Source of the DNA: Candidatus Cloacimonadota bacterium
Lineage (GTDB): Bacteria; Cloacimonadota; Cloacimonadia; JGIOTU-2
Length of the DNA stretch: 6,973 nucleotides
Reading direction: 5' to 3'
NCBI GenBank assembly: GCA_021158425.1
Contig: JAGGUR010000061.1
Coordinates: 1-6,973 of the forward strand
The first letter of the stretch is position 1. Every line of letters begins with the position of its first letter. Below, one piece after another: positions 1-5,900 of this stretch. The notes under the pieces are model-generated. The model had not been told where the DNA came from and made no database searches. It worked only from the letters and a program-made list of their open reading frames with translations. The translations under genes were made by a program, and so were the position numbers.

Positions 1-1
1 G

Positions 2-322
2 GTAAATTCAGGCATACAGGATGAATGTGCTGAACATAATTTTTTATTGTGCTCAGCCCCCAATCCTTTCAGCACTTGCACCATAATATCTTTTAATTTA
101 GCCACCAGGCTTCGCACCGCTTCGCCCGGGCAGGCAGAGATAAAAATCTATAATATAAAAGGACAACTTGTAAAAGAATTCAAAAGGCAAAAGGTAAAAG
201 GCAAAAATAATATTGAATGGGATGGAACAGATGAAAAAGGTAGACAACTACCGAGTGGAATTTATTTTTATAAACTAAATATCAAAAATTCTCCTATAAA
301 AAAGATGCTTCTCTTAAGATAA
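2..322 (+). CDS. C-terminal part of a secreted protein with a type A sorting / FlgD-like Ig domain (5' end outside window)
   Basis: The frame is open from the left edge of the window (base 2) to a TAA at 320-322, giving 106 visible residues. A start at the TTG at base 47 is therefore not needed, and the gene is 5'-truncated by the window. The visible part matches the C-terminal module common at the end of large exported proteins in FCB-group bacteria: an NPF motif (residues 21-23), a beta-strand reading ISFNL, then AEIKIYNIKGQLVK (45-58), the turn WDGTDEKGRQLPSGIYFYKL (73-92) and a basic-hydrophobic tail ending KKMLLLR. In this family the module is a sorting signal for outer-membrane secretion or surface attachment (Por/type IX-like), or simply a FlgD-like Ig fold; the function of the main protein cannot be told. 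Two segments look inserted: the GC-rich stretch for residues 34-44 and a 7-bp tandem repeat for residues 61-67. Domain call is fairly sure, secretion route is inference. Confidence 0.85.
   Translation, partial: VNSGIQDECAEHNFLLCSAPNPFSTCTIISFNLATRLRTASPGQAEIKIYNIKGQLVKEFKRQKVKGKNNIEWDGTDEKGRQLPSGIYFYKLNIKNSPIKKMLLLR
182..209 (+). repeat. 7-bp tandem repeat AAAAGGC inside a coding region
   Basis: Units AAAAGGC (182-188), AAAAGGT (189-195), AAAAGGC (196-202) and a degenerate AAAAATA (203-209) follow one another. Three 7-bp units make exactly seven codons (K-R-Q-K-V-K-G), so the frame of the surrounding C-terminal domain is kept. The array falls in the loop between the strands IKGQLVKEF and NIEWDG, where length variation should be tolerated. 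Confidence 0.7.
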
Positions 323-341
323 AAACATAATTATATTAGAC

Positions 342-377
342 AAAAAGGACAAGATATTATTCATTCTTGTCCTTTTT
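342..377. terminator. Bidirectional hairpin terminator between convergent genes
   Basis: A perfect 13-bp inverted repeat, AAAAAGGACAAGA (342-354) and TCTTGTCCTTTTT (365-377), flanks a 10-nt loop. A-tract and T-tract ends make it work as an intrinsic terminator on either strand. It lies 19 nt after the stop of the plus-strand gene and 37 nt beyond the stop of sppA on the minus strand, which is where a shared terminator for convergent transcripts is expected. Confidence 0.85.
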
Positions 378-382
378 AAAAC

Positions 383-424
383 TTGCCAACTGCCTACTGC
401 CAACTGCCAACTGGCTACTGCCAT
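383..424. repeat. 7-bp tandem repeat CTGCCAA/CTGCCTA overlapping the sppA stop
   Basis: Six consecutive 7-bp units: TTGCCAA, CTGCCTA, CTGCCAA, CTGCCAA, CTGGCTA, CTGCCAT. The stop codon of sppA (TAG on the minus strand, 415-417) is the end of the fifth unit, and the last unit encodes most of the final Trp-Gln. The array fills the gap between the terminator and the sppA gene. Confidence 0.8.
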
Positions 425-2154
425 CTCATCCTATACGGCAAAATCAACTGAACCGGCTCCTGGGTTGCCATCTTAATTAAATCCTTCTGGTCAATAATAT
501 CTTCAAAAATATTGGGATTAGCATTCTTAAGATATAAATCAACGATAGTCTCAACATTAAACAATTTTTCTTCTCTTATTATATCAAGCAGCCCTTTCCT
601 GGTAGGTAAAACAAGCACAGAATAAGTTTTGATATGAGCTAATTCAGCAGCTTTAGCAATAGCATCATTCAAACTACCGAGTTCATCCACCAGACCGTTT
701 TCTACTGCATCAATCCCTGTCCAAATTCTTCCCTGTGCCACTTCCTCAACTTTAGACAATGACATATTTCTATTTTTTGCCACTTTTTCTTTGAATGCTC
801 TATACACATTTTCCATTGTAAGATTTAAAGATTTCTTATCATCCGCTGATGGGGCGAAATTAGGTGAGAAAAAGGTTGCATATTTTCCTCGCTTTATCTG
901 ATATGTATTAATATCTGCCCATTCACGAAGCTTCTGCCAATTTGGAACCAAACCAACAACTCCAATTGAACCAGTTATGGTATTAGGTTGAGCAAAGATA
1001 TAGTCAGCACCACAGGAAATCCAATATCCTCCAGAAGCTGCCATATTACCCATAGATACTACCACTGGCATCTTTGCATTTACTTTTTCTATATAGTCAA
1101 AGATAATATCAGATACTAATGCGCTACCTCCACCACTATCAACTCGGAGAACTAAAGCTTTTACAGATTTCATTTTTTGAATTCTTTTTAATTCTTTTCC
1201 AATGTTCTCTTCTGTAATTATGCGGTAGCCACCACTAAATCTTCTATCAGCATCTGACATCACAATTCCACCCTGAGCATACAGAACAGCAATTTTGTCT
1301 GAAGAAAAGGTTGTGGTTTTCTTAGTGTAATCCTCAAAATTTACCAAATGATTATTTTTAAGCATCACATCTTTAAATTCATTCTCATAACTTAAAGCAT
1401 CCACTAATTTCAAATCCAGAGCAGTTTGACCCGAAATTAAAAATTCTTTTCTTTCCTCCATAATATCTTTTAACTTATCATCTGAAAATTTTCTGTTTTT
1501 AGCAAGTTGTCCCATATAAATGTCGTAAGTTTCATCAATGTAGTTAGTTAAGCTCTCACGCAATGGGTCTGAGATTGTCTTTCTACTGAATGTTTCATAG
1601 GCACCTTTGTATTTACCTTGATGCATTACAGTAAATTCAATCCCCATTTTATCAAAAAACCCTTTATAAAAATTTATTTCAACGCCAATTCCTGAGAGGG
1701 CAATTCCAGCTGAAGGTGAGGGATTTAAAAATATAGAATCAGCAACCGAAGCGAGATAATATCCTTTATCAATCGTTAGACTAATATATGCATAAATCTT
1801 TTTACCTGATTTTTTGAATTCTAATAATTTATCATGCAACTCTTTAGTAAGAGCCCAGCCGCCCATATAAAATTCAGGTTTAAGAATTATACCTTTAATA
1901 TGGGCATCTTGTTTGGCTGCATCAAGCCTCCTGCAAATTTCACCGATAGAAAGTTTCTCTTTCATAAAGAAAATTCCTTCATATTCATTATAATCATGAT
2001 GTAAGCCACCAAGTGAAAGTTCCAGATAGGTATTAGGCTCTATTACAACTTTCTTTCTTATAGGTATGGACTTAACTACCACAATAGTAAAAATTACGAC
2101 TAAAATTCCTATAATTGCAAAAATCCAGAGTAATACTTTACCTAATGTTTTCAT
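415..2154 (-). CDS. sppA: Signal peptide peptidase SppA, 67K type (protease IV)
   Basis: A membrane-anchored serine protease of family S49 that degrades signal peptides left in the cytoplasmic membrane after secretion. The 579-residue product is close to the roughly 600 of the two-domain (67K) form and far longer than the short 36K form. A single hydrophobic anchor spans about residues 7-27, so the body should lie outside the cytoplasm. The N-terminal S49 repeat (about 60-250) carries GKYKGAYE, whose Lys183 corresponds to the general-base Lys of E. coli SppA. The C-terminal repeat (about 285-500) carries [14 protein letters not shown], with the nucleophile Ser374, followed by TGSIGVVG. Both catalytic residues are therefore present. 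The ATG at 2154 has an AAGGA (2165-2161) 6 nt upstream. It follows rsmA by only 26 nt, which suggests co-transcription. The stop lies inside a 7-bp tandem repeat, so the extreme C-terminus (WQ) may vary between relatives. Confidence 0.95.
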   Translation of the reverse strand: MKTLGKVLLWIFAIIGILVVIFTIVVVKSIPIRKKVVIEPNTYLELSLGGLHHDYNEYEGIFFMKEKLSIGEICRRLDAAKQDAHIKGIILKPEFYMGGWALTKELHDKLLEFKKSGKKIYAYISLTIDKGYYLASVADSIFLNPSPSAGIALSGIGVEINFYKGFFDKMGIEFTVMHQGKYKGAYETFSRKTISDPLRESLTNYIDETYDIYMGQLAKNRKFSDDKLKDIMEERKEFLISGQTALDLKLVDALSYENEFKDVMLKNNHLVNFEDYTKKTTTFSSDKIAVLYAQGGIVMSDADRRFSGGYRIITEENIGKELKRIQKMKSVKALVLRVDSGGGSALVSDIIFDYIEKVNAKMPVVVSMGNMAASGGYWISCGADYIFAQPNTITGSIGVVGLVPNWQKLREWADINTYQIKRGKYATFFSPNFAPSADDKKSLNLTMENVYRAFKEKVAKNRNMSLSKVEEVAQGRIWTGIDAVENGLVDELGSLNDAIAKAAELAHIKTYSVLVLPTRKGLLDIIREEKLFNVETIVDLYLKNANPNIFEDIIDQKDLIKMATQEPVQLILPYRMRWQ

Positions 2155-2160
2155 TTTTTA

Positions 2161-2165
2161 TCCTT
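2161..2165 (-). promoter_or_regulatory. Ribosome binding site of sppA
   Basis: AAGGA on the minus strand, 6 nt before the ATG at 2154. It lies in the short rsmA-sppA gap, which supports translation of sppA from a shared message. Confidence 0.6.
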
Positions 2166-2180
2166 TTAAATTTTTAAGAA

Positions 2181-2969
2181 TTAATAATTCTGTGTTAATA
2201 AATCTGTCAAGAAAATGAATTCTTGAATGCTTAATTCTTCAGGTCTTCTTGAAAAATCAAAATCTTTGTTTTGCATAAGAATCTGGTAATCGGTCTTATT
2301 TAAATAGATTCTCAAACTGCTTCTCAACATTTTGCGACGATGTTGAAATGTATGGTCAATGATTTGCCAAAGGAGACTTTCATCTGATACATTTGGAATT
2401 TGCCTTTTAGGAATAAGTTGAATCACAGCAGATGTTACCTTCGGTTTAGGCCTGAAGAGATAAGGTGGAATCTTAAACAGTTTTTTCGTATTAAAGCAAA
2501 ATTGCACTTTTATAGATAATATTCCATAATCCTTACAGCCTGGTCTTGCAACTATTCTATCTGCAACTTCGTCCTGAATCATAATTGTAATTGATGAAAA
2601 TAACCCCCTATTATCAATGAACTTGAAAATAATTGGAGAGGTTATATGATAGGGAAGATTAGCAACAATTTTTATCTTCTCATTATCAGCATACTTAGAA
2701 AAATCAACATCAAGAATATCCCTGTTTATCAGTTCAAAATTGGGTTCGGACAATTTATACTTTAAAAATTCATACCAGTTCTTATCAATTTCAAAAGCAA
2801 TAAGTTTATTACACTTTTTTAAAAGTTTTTCTGTAAGGATTCCTTGCCCGGGTCCTATTTCCCAGACCACATCATTCTCAGAAATTTTTGCTAAACGGAT
2901 AATTTTTTCAGCAATATTTTTATCTATAAGAAAATGCTGACCCAGAGATTTTTTATAATGAATAGCCAC
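2181..2969 (-). CDS. rsmA: 16S rRNA (adenine(1518)-N6/adenine(1519)-N6)-dimethyltransferase
   Basis: RsmA (KsgA) uses S-adenosylmethionine to dimethylate two adjacent adenines in the helix 45 loop of 16S rRNA, a late step of small-subunit assembly. The 262 residues are normal for the family. Seen in order: the N-terminal signature KKSLGQHFLIDKN (6-18); SAM motif I, VWEIGPGQGILTEKL (35-49); the acidic ribose-binding FEID (59-62); catalytic motif IV, NLPYHITSP (104-112); the DEVADRIVARPG segment (133-144); FRPKPKVTSAV (172-182); and the C-terminal FQHRRKMLRSSL (208-219) and RRPEELS (241-247). Start: a minus-strand TGA lies two codons upstream of GTG at 2969, and no ATG, GTG or TTG lies between that GTG and the conserved core, so GTG is the only plausible conventional start. 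This GTG and a GGTGA 6 nt upstream both lie in a 10-bp tandem repeat. The gene sits between leuS and sppA on the same strand. Confidence 0.95.
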   Translation of the reverse strand: MAIHYKKSLGQHFLIDKNIAEKIIRLAKISENDVVWEIGPGQGILTEKLLKKCNKLIAFEIDKNWYEFLKYKLSEPNFELINRDILDVDFSKYADNEKIKIVANLPYHITSPIIFKFIDNRGLFSSITIMIQDEVADRIVARPGCKDYGILSIKVQFCFNTKKLFKIPPYLFRPKPKVTSAVIQLIPKRQIPNVSDESLLWQIIDHTFQHRRKMLRSSLRIYLNKTDYQILMQNKDFDFSRRPEELSIQEFIFLTDLLTQNY

Positions 2970-2992
2970 CGATTTTCACCGATTCACACTGA
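2963..2992 (-). repeat. 10-bp tandem repeat carrying the rsmA start codon
   Basis: On the minus strand three 10-bp units follow each other: TCAGTGTGAA (2992-2983), TCGGTGAAAA (2982-2973) and TCGGTGGCTA (2972-2963). The GTG start of rsmA is in the last unit and the GGTGA in the middle unit is positioned as its ribosome-binding site. Confidence 0.65.
2976..2980 (-). promoter_or_regulatory. Repeat-borne candidate ribosome binding site of rsmA
   Basis: GGTGA on the minus strand lies 6 nt before the GTG start at 2969. It matches the 3' part of the consensus GGAGGTGA that pairs with the 16S rRNA tail. No purine-rich AGGAG exists nearby, so this unusual site is the best candidate. It falls wholly within a tandem-repeat unit. 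Confidence 0.5.
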
Positions 2993-3031
2993 TATAATGA
3001 GCTAATATCAATCTGTCCAATGCCAGCATAC

Positions 3032-3071
3032 AATTTACTAATTTACCAATTTACTAATTCACCAGTTAACT
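3032..3071. repeat. 8-bp tandem repeat AATTTACT/AATTTACC abutting the leuS stop
   Basis: Five 8-bp units: AATTTACT, AATTTACC, AATTTACT, AATTCACC, AGTTAACT. Alternation of T and C at the eighth base suggests a 16-bp higher-order unit. The last unit supplies two of the three bases of the leuS stop codon (TAG, 3072-3070 on the minus strand). With the 10-bp repeat it takes up much of the 100-nt leuS-rsmA spacer. Confidence 0.75.
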
Positions 3072-5550
3072 AATTAATGACAATACTAACCAACTTTTGG
3101 GGCACAATAATCACTTTTTTTATCTCTTTTCCTTCAATATATGAACGAACCTTTTTATCAGATAATGCCAGTTTCTCTACTTCTTCTTTTGAAGTATTTA
3201 ATCCGACCGTTATCTTGCTTCTTATTTTGCCGTTAATCTGGATGACATACAATATTTCATCTTTGATTAAGAATTTCTCATTATATGAAATCCATCCAGA
3301 CTCATAAATTGATGGCTTGTTACCAAGCATCTCCCATATTTCTTCTGCTAAATGAGGAGCAAAAGGTGAAAGGAGTTTGGGAATAATTTCAACAGATTCT
3401 CTGTAAATCGCCTTTTCAATATCAGAGCAATTTTCATCTACCTTAAATGCCGTGACATTATTAAGGTGTTCCATAATCGCAGCAATTGCTGTATTGAATT
3501 GCATCCTATCTTCAATATCTTCTGTAACCTTCTTTATTGTATGATGAGTGCTGTATCTTAAATTTTTTAAAGATTGAGAGATTTCTGCATCTTCATTATA
3601 ATTTGTGGGAGAATTTATAAGGAAATCCTTTTTTTCAGAAATCAATATCCAAATGCGATTCAGAAAGCGAAATGCTCCTTTTACTCCTTCATCATTCCAT
3701 TCTACATCCTTTTCTGGAGGAGACGCAAAAAGCATAAAGATACGTACAGTATCTGAGCCATATCTATCAATGATGTATTGAGGGTCAACCACATTATGCT
3801 TGGATTTAGACATCTTAGCACCATCTTTGGTCACCATTCCTTGAGTAAGAAGATTAGTGAATGGCTCGTCAGTGAAAACCAGACCAATATCCCTTAAAAA
3901 TTTATGGAAGAATCTTGCATAAAGCAGATGCATACAAGCGTGCTCAATACCGCCAATGTATTGGTCTACTGGAAGCCAATGAGCAGCAATATCCTTATCA
4001 AATGGCATTTTGTCATTTTTCGGGTCGCAGAAACGAGCATAATACCAGGAAGAATCAAAAAAAGTATCCATTGTATCTGTTTCACGCTTTGCCGGTCCTC
4101 CACATTTTGGACAGGTTGTGTTAACAAAATCAGATGCAGTTTTAAGTGGATTTTGTGTAGTTTTTCCAACTTGGACATTTTCAGGGAGTTTGACTGGCAA
4201 TTGATTTTCCGGCACAGGTACCACTCCACATTTATCACAATAGATAATTGGTATAGGAGTTCCCCAATACCTTTGTCTTGAAATTCCCCAGTCACGCAAA
4301 TGATAATTAACTGTTTTTATTCCGATATTTTTTTGTTCCATCCACTCATATATCATATCAATTGCATCTCTACTTTTCATGCCATCAAATTGCTCTGAAT
4401 TACTCATTATTCCATCATCAATATAAGCTTCTTTCATTTCTTTCAATTTTAGGGTTTTATCCCAATTCTGAATAACAATTCTTATTGGCAGATTGTATTT
4501 CTTTGCGAATTCAAAATCTCGTTGGTCATGTGCTGGTACGCACATTACAGCACCACTGCCATAATCCATAACAACATAATTTCCAATCCATATTGGAATT
4601 TTTTTGCCATTTACCGGATTGATTGCATACTTGCCAGTAAAAATTCCTTCTTTTTCTGTGTCCTTAGCTGTCCGCAAGATTTTATTTTCGTTTATTATTC
4701 TATTAACAAATTTGTCAATCTCTTCTTCATATTGACTCCCTATTTTCAACTTTTTGACAAGTGGGTGTTCTACAGCCAGAACCATATATGTGCAACCGAA
4801 AATAGTATCTGGACGAGTTGTAAATACCGGAATAGTTTCATCACTGCCAGCAAGCTTAAAAAATATTTCTATACCATAACTTTTTCCAATCCAATTTTTC
4901 TGCATAGTTATAACTCTCTGGGGCCACTTGCCAAGTTTAGAATGGTCTAAAAGTTCCTCTGCATAGTCGGTGATTTTAATAAACCATTGTTCTACTTCTT
5001 TTTGAATAACTTTAGTATCACATCGCCAACAATATCCATTTTCTGCTTGTTCATTTGCCAGAACCGTCTTACAGTGCGGACACCAATTTACAAATGATGA
5101 TTTTTTATAAACAAGTCCTTTTTCATACATTTTCAGGAAAATCCACTGATTCCAGCGGTAATATTCCTCATCACAAGTAGCGAATTCTCTATCCCAATCA
5201 TAGCCGAATCCAATTGCCTTAAACTGACCACGCATCTTCTCAATATTTTGGTAAGTAGTAATCTTAGGATGAGAATTTTGCTCAATTGCACAATTTTCTG
5301 CTGGCATTCCGAATCCATCATATCCCATTGGCTGCAGTACTTTATATCCATTCATTATCTTAAAACGAGCAATAGCATCTGCAATTGAGTAGTTGGAAAT
5401 ATGCCCCATATGAAGCGTTCCAGATGGGTATGGAAACATAGAGAGCAGGTAATATTTTGGCCTATTGTCCTGTTCATTTACATAAAACAATCTCTTCTGC
5501 TCCCAAATTTTCTGCCACTTTCTCTCAATCTCTTTGAAAGGATATTCCAT
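3070..5550 (-). CDS. leuS: Leucyl-tRNA synthetase
   Basis: Cytoplasmic class Ia aminoacyl-tRNA synthetase joining leucine to tRNA-Leu with ATP. It has 826 residues, within the bacterial range. Seen in order: the HIGH-type motif in PYPSGTLHMGH (40-50); a zinc ribbon with C157/C160 and C174/C177; the CP1 editing domain with the threonine-rich TTRPDTIFG (244-252) and GSGAVMCVPAHDQRDFEFAKKY (331-352), including the conserved editing Asp345; the WGISRQRYWGTPIP signature (421-434); a second Cys cluster C438/C441 and C480/C483; DSSWYYARF (499-507); KMSKS (579-583); and the C-terminal anticodon-binding helical domain with a tRNA-contacting tail. GMVTKDGA joins directly to KMSKS, so the large leucine-specific insertion of the E. 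coli type is absent, as in Bacillus-type enzymes. The ATG has a strong GGAGG 4 nt upstream. It is probably the first gene of a leuS-rsmA-sppA operon. Confidence 0.98.
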   Translation of the reverse strand: MEYPFKEIERKWQKIWEQKRLFYVNEQDNRPKYYLLSMFPYPSGTLHMGHISNYSIADAIARFKIMNGYKVLQPMGYDGFGMPAENCAIEQNSHPKITTYQNIEKMRGQFKAIGFGYDWDREFATCDEEYYRWNQWIFLKMYEKGLVYKKSSFVNWCPHCKTVLANEQAENGYCWRCDTKVIQKEVEQWFIKITDYAEELLDHSKLGKWPQRVITMQKNWIGKSYGIEIFFKLAGSDETIPVFTTRPDTIFGCTYMVLAVEHPLVKKLKIGSQYEEEIDKFVNRIINENKILRTAKDTEKEGIFTGKYAINPVNGKKIPIWIGNYVVMDYGSGAVMCVPAHDQRDFEFAKKYNLPIRIVIQNWDKTLKLKEMKEAYIDDGIMSNSEQFDGMKSRDAIDMIYEWMEQKNIGIKTVNYHLRDWGISRQRYWGTPIPIIYCDKCGVVPVPENQLPVKLPENVQVGKTTQNPLKTASDFVNTTCPKCGGPAKRETDTMDTFFDSSWYYARFCDPKNDKMPFDKDIAAHWLPVDQYIGGIEHACMHLLYARFFHKFLRDIGLVFTDEPFTNLLTQGMVTKDGAKMSKSKHNVVDPQYIIDRYGSDTVRIFMLFASPPEKDVEWNDEGVKGAFRFLNRIWILISEKKDFLINSPTNYNEDAEISQSLKNLRYSTHHTIKKVTEDIEDRMQFNTAIAAIMEHLNNVTAFKVDENCSDIEKAIYRESVEIIPKLLSPFAPHLAEEIWEMLGNKPSIYESGWISYNEKFLIKDEILYVIQINGKIRSKITVGLNTSKEEVEKLALSDKKVRSYIEGKEIKKVIIVPQKLVSIVIN

Positions 5551-5554
5551 TTAG

Positions 5555-5559
5555 CCTCC
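5555..5559 (-). promoter_or_regulatory. Ribosome binding site of leuS
   Basis: GGAGG on the minus strand, 4 nt before the ATG at 5550. It shows that the host uses classical Shine-Dalgarno initiation for at least some genes, which makes the weak site of rsmA and the missing site of the 5901 gene more notable. Confidence 0.8.
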
Positions 5560-5608
5560 AGCTAACAAAGAAATAAACTTATTATGTCATCCAAAAGAAG
5601 ATGTGACT

Positions 5609-5620
5609 TATTTTAGTCAA
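5609..5620 (-). promoter_or_regulatory. Candidate promoter element upstream of leuS
   Basis: TTGACTAAAATA on the minus strand, 58 nt before the leuS start codon. The same 12 bases occur at 6710-6721 before the SLBB gene, and TTGACATAAAAT precedes the gene at 5901. It may be read as a -35-like TTGACT, or as an extended -10 (TG, two bases, then TAAAAT); the sequence does not decide. A short inverted repeat (TTGACT, six bases, AGTCAC) overlaps it. Confidence 0.4.
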
Positions 5621-5684
5621 TTTTTTTGTTAGATTAACTTCAAATTGCGAGATGGTATCCTGACTGGTAGTGACTCGCTGATTC

Positions 5685-5711
5685 AAAAAAAGCATCCGTC
5701 AGCTGACGGAT
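5685..5711 (-). terminator. Terminator-like hairpin on the minus strand (palindrome plus T-tract)
   Basis: Read on the minus strand, the 18-bp palindrome ATCCGTCAGCTGACGGAT (5711-5694) is followed by GC and seven T (5691-5685). This has the form of an intrinsic terminator. It points toward leuS but lies upstream of it, so if active it would block read-through into leuS from the right or act on a leader transcript. Confidence 0.5.
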
Positions 5712-5721
5712 ACTGATATAC

Positions 5722-5747
5722 AGTCCCGATTTATCGGGACTTTTTTT
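5722..5747 (+). terminator. Terminator-like hairpin on the plus strand
   Basis: AGTCCCGAT (5722-5730), TT, and ATCGGGACT (5733-5741) form a GC-rich stem running straight into a T-tract (5741-5747). This is the classic intrinsic-terminator form for plus-strand transcripts. No plus-strand gene ends to its left in this intergenic region, so it may end a small RNA, guard the downstream gene from antisense read-through, or belong to a mobile repeat. Confidence 0.55.
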
Positions 5748-5756
5748 GAATCAGGG

Positions 5757-5772
5757 AGAGTATTTATACTCT
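5757..5772. repeat. Short inverted repeat AGAGTAT-TT-ATACTCT
   Basis: Perfect 7-bp arms (5757-5763 and 5766-5772) with a central TT. The arms share bases with the three-pair extension of the 15-bp stem next to it, so the two structures would compete. Confidence 0.5.
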
Positions 5773-5813
5773 TGTAACTTTGGCATGATATCATCTCGCT
5801 GGAAGAAAGGTAG

Positions 5814-5835
5814 TCAAAAATTTTTAAATTTTTGA
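5814..5835. repeat. AT-rich inverted repeat
   Basis: TCAAAAATTT (5814-5823), TT, and AAATTTTTGA (5826-5835) form perfect 10-bp arms. The centre TT is the same as in the hairpins at 5722-5741 and 5757-5772. It lies just outside the nested element and about 65 nt before the lipoprotein gene, so it could be an operator; low GC makes chance palindromes likelier here. Confidence 0.4.
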
Positions 5836-5864
5836 GGGTATGCATAATTTTATCATTAAAAATA

Positions 5865-5876
5865 TTGACATAAAAT
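5865..5876 (+). promoter_or_regulatory. Candidate promoter element before the lipoprotein gene
   Basis: TTGACATAAAAT ends 24 nt before the ATG at 5901 and resembles TTGACTAAAATA seen before leuS and the SLBB gene. If TTGACA is a -35 box, a 17-nt spacer leads to TTAAAA and leaves almost no leader, consistent with the missing Shine-Dalgarno. If TAAAAT is the -10 box, a leader of roughly 20 nt results. Confidence 0.35.
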
Positions 5877-5900
5877 TTCCTGAACATTTAAAAAGTTTTT

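Larger units (their letters stand above)
5647..5799. repeat. Nested inverted-repeat element in the divergent leuS / lipoprotein intergenic region
   Basis: An outer stem pairs GCGAGATGGTATC (5647-5659) with GATATCATCTCGC (5787-5799), 13 pairs with one mismatch that is a G-U pair in RNA. Inside it a perfect 15-bp stem pairs CTGATTCAAAAAAAG (5678-5692) with CTTTTTTTGAATCAG (5740-5754); three more pairs follow after one G-G mismatch (arms 5674-5692 and 5740-5758). Within that stem sit a perfect 18-bp palindrome (5694-5711) and a hairpin (5722-5741). To its right is another hairpin (5757-5772). No protein is encoded. It could be a palindromic mobile repeat (MITE-like), a structured RNA or a two-way terminator. 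It makes up most of the gene-free stretch 5551-5900; the rest holds only the candidate promoter elements, the leuS ribosome-binding site and an AT-rich hairpin. Confidence 0.75.

Noticed and set aside
47..322. A complete small gene starting at TTG 47
   Set aside because: The same frame is open back to base 2 and encodes the expected upstream part of the domain, so this is the end of a larger gene.
2740..2940. Plus-strand ORF antisense to rsmA
   Set aside because: It is a shadow frame of a well-conserved methyltransferase gene and has no domain of its own.
3032..3071. CRISPR-like array
   Set aside because: Units of 8 bp are directly adjacent with no spacers; this is a simple tandem repeat.
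3904..4950. Several plus-strand and one minus-strand ORF of 69-142 codons inside leuS
   Set aside because: All overlap the conserved synthetase gene in other frames and show no protein-like pattern.
5551..5700. T-box or leucine-responsive leader upstream of leuS
   Set aside because: The minus strand shows no T-box consensus, and the terminator-like hairpin is followed by no specifier-like arrangement that I can identify. Attenuation remains possible but unsupported.
5647..5799. Insertion sequence
   Set aside because: No transposase is encoded, and I could not see a convincing target-site duplication at the outer stem. Only a non-autonomous repeat remains possible.
5699..5887. Minus-strand 62-codon ORF in the leuS upstream region
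   Set aside because: It runs through the nested inverted repeats, has no recognisable domain, and its open frame is explained by the palindromic sequence.
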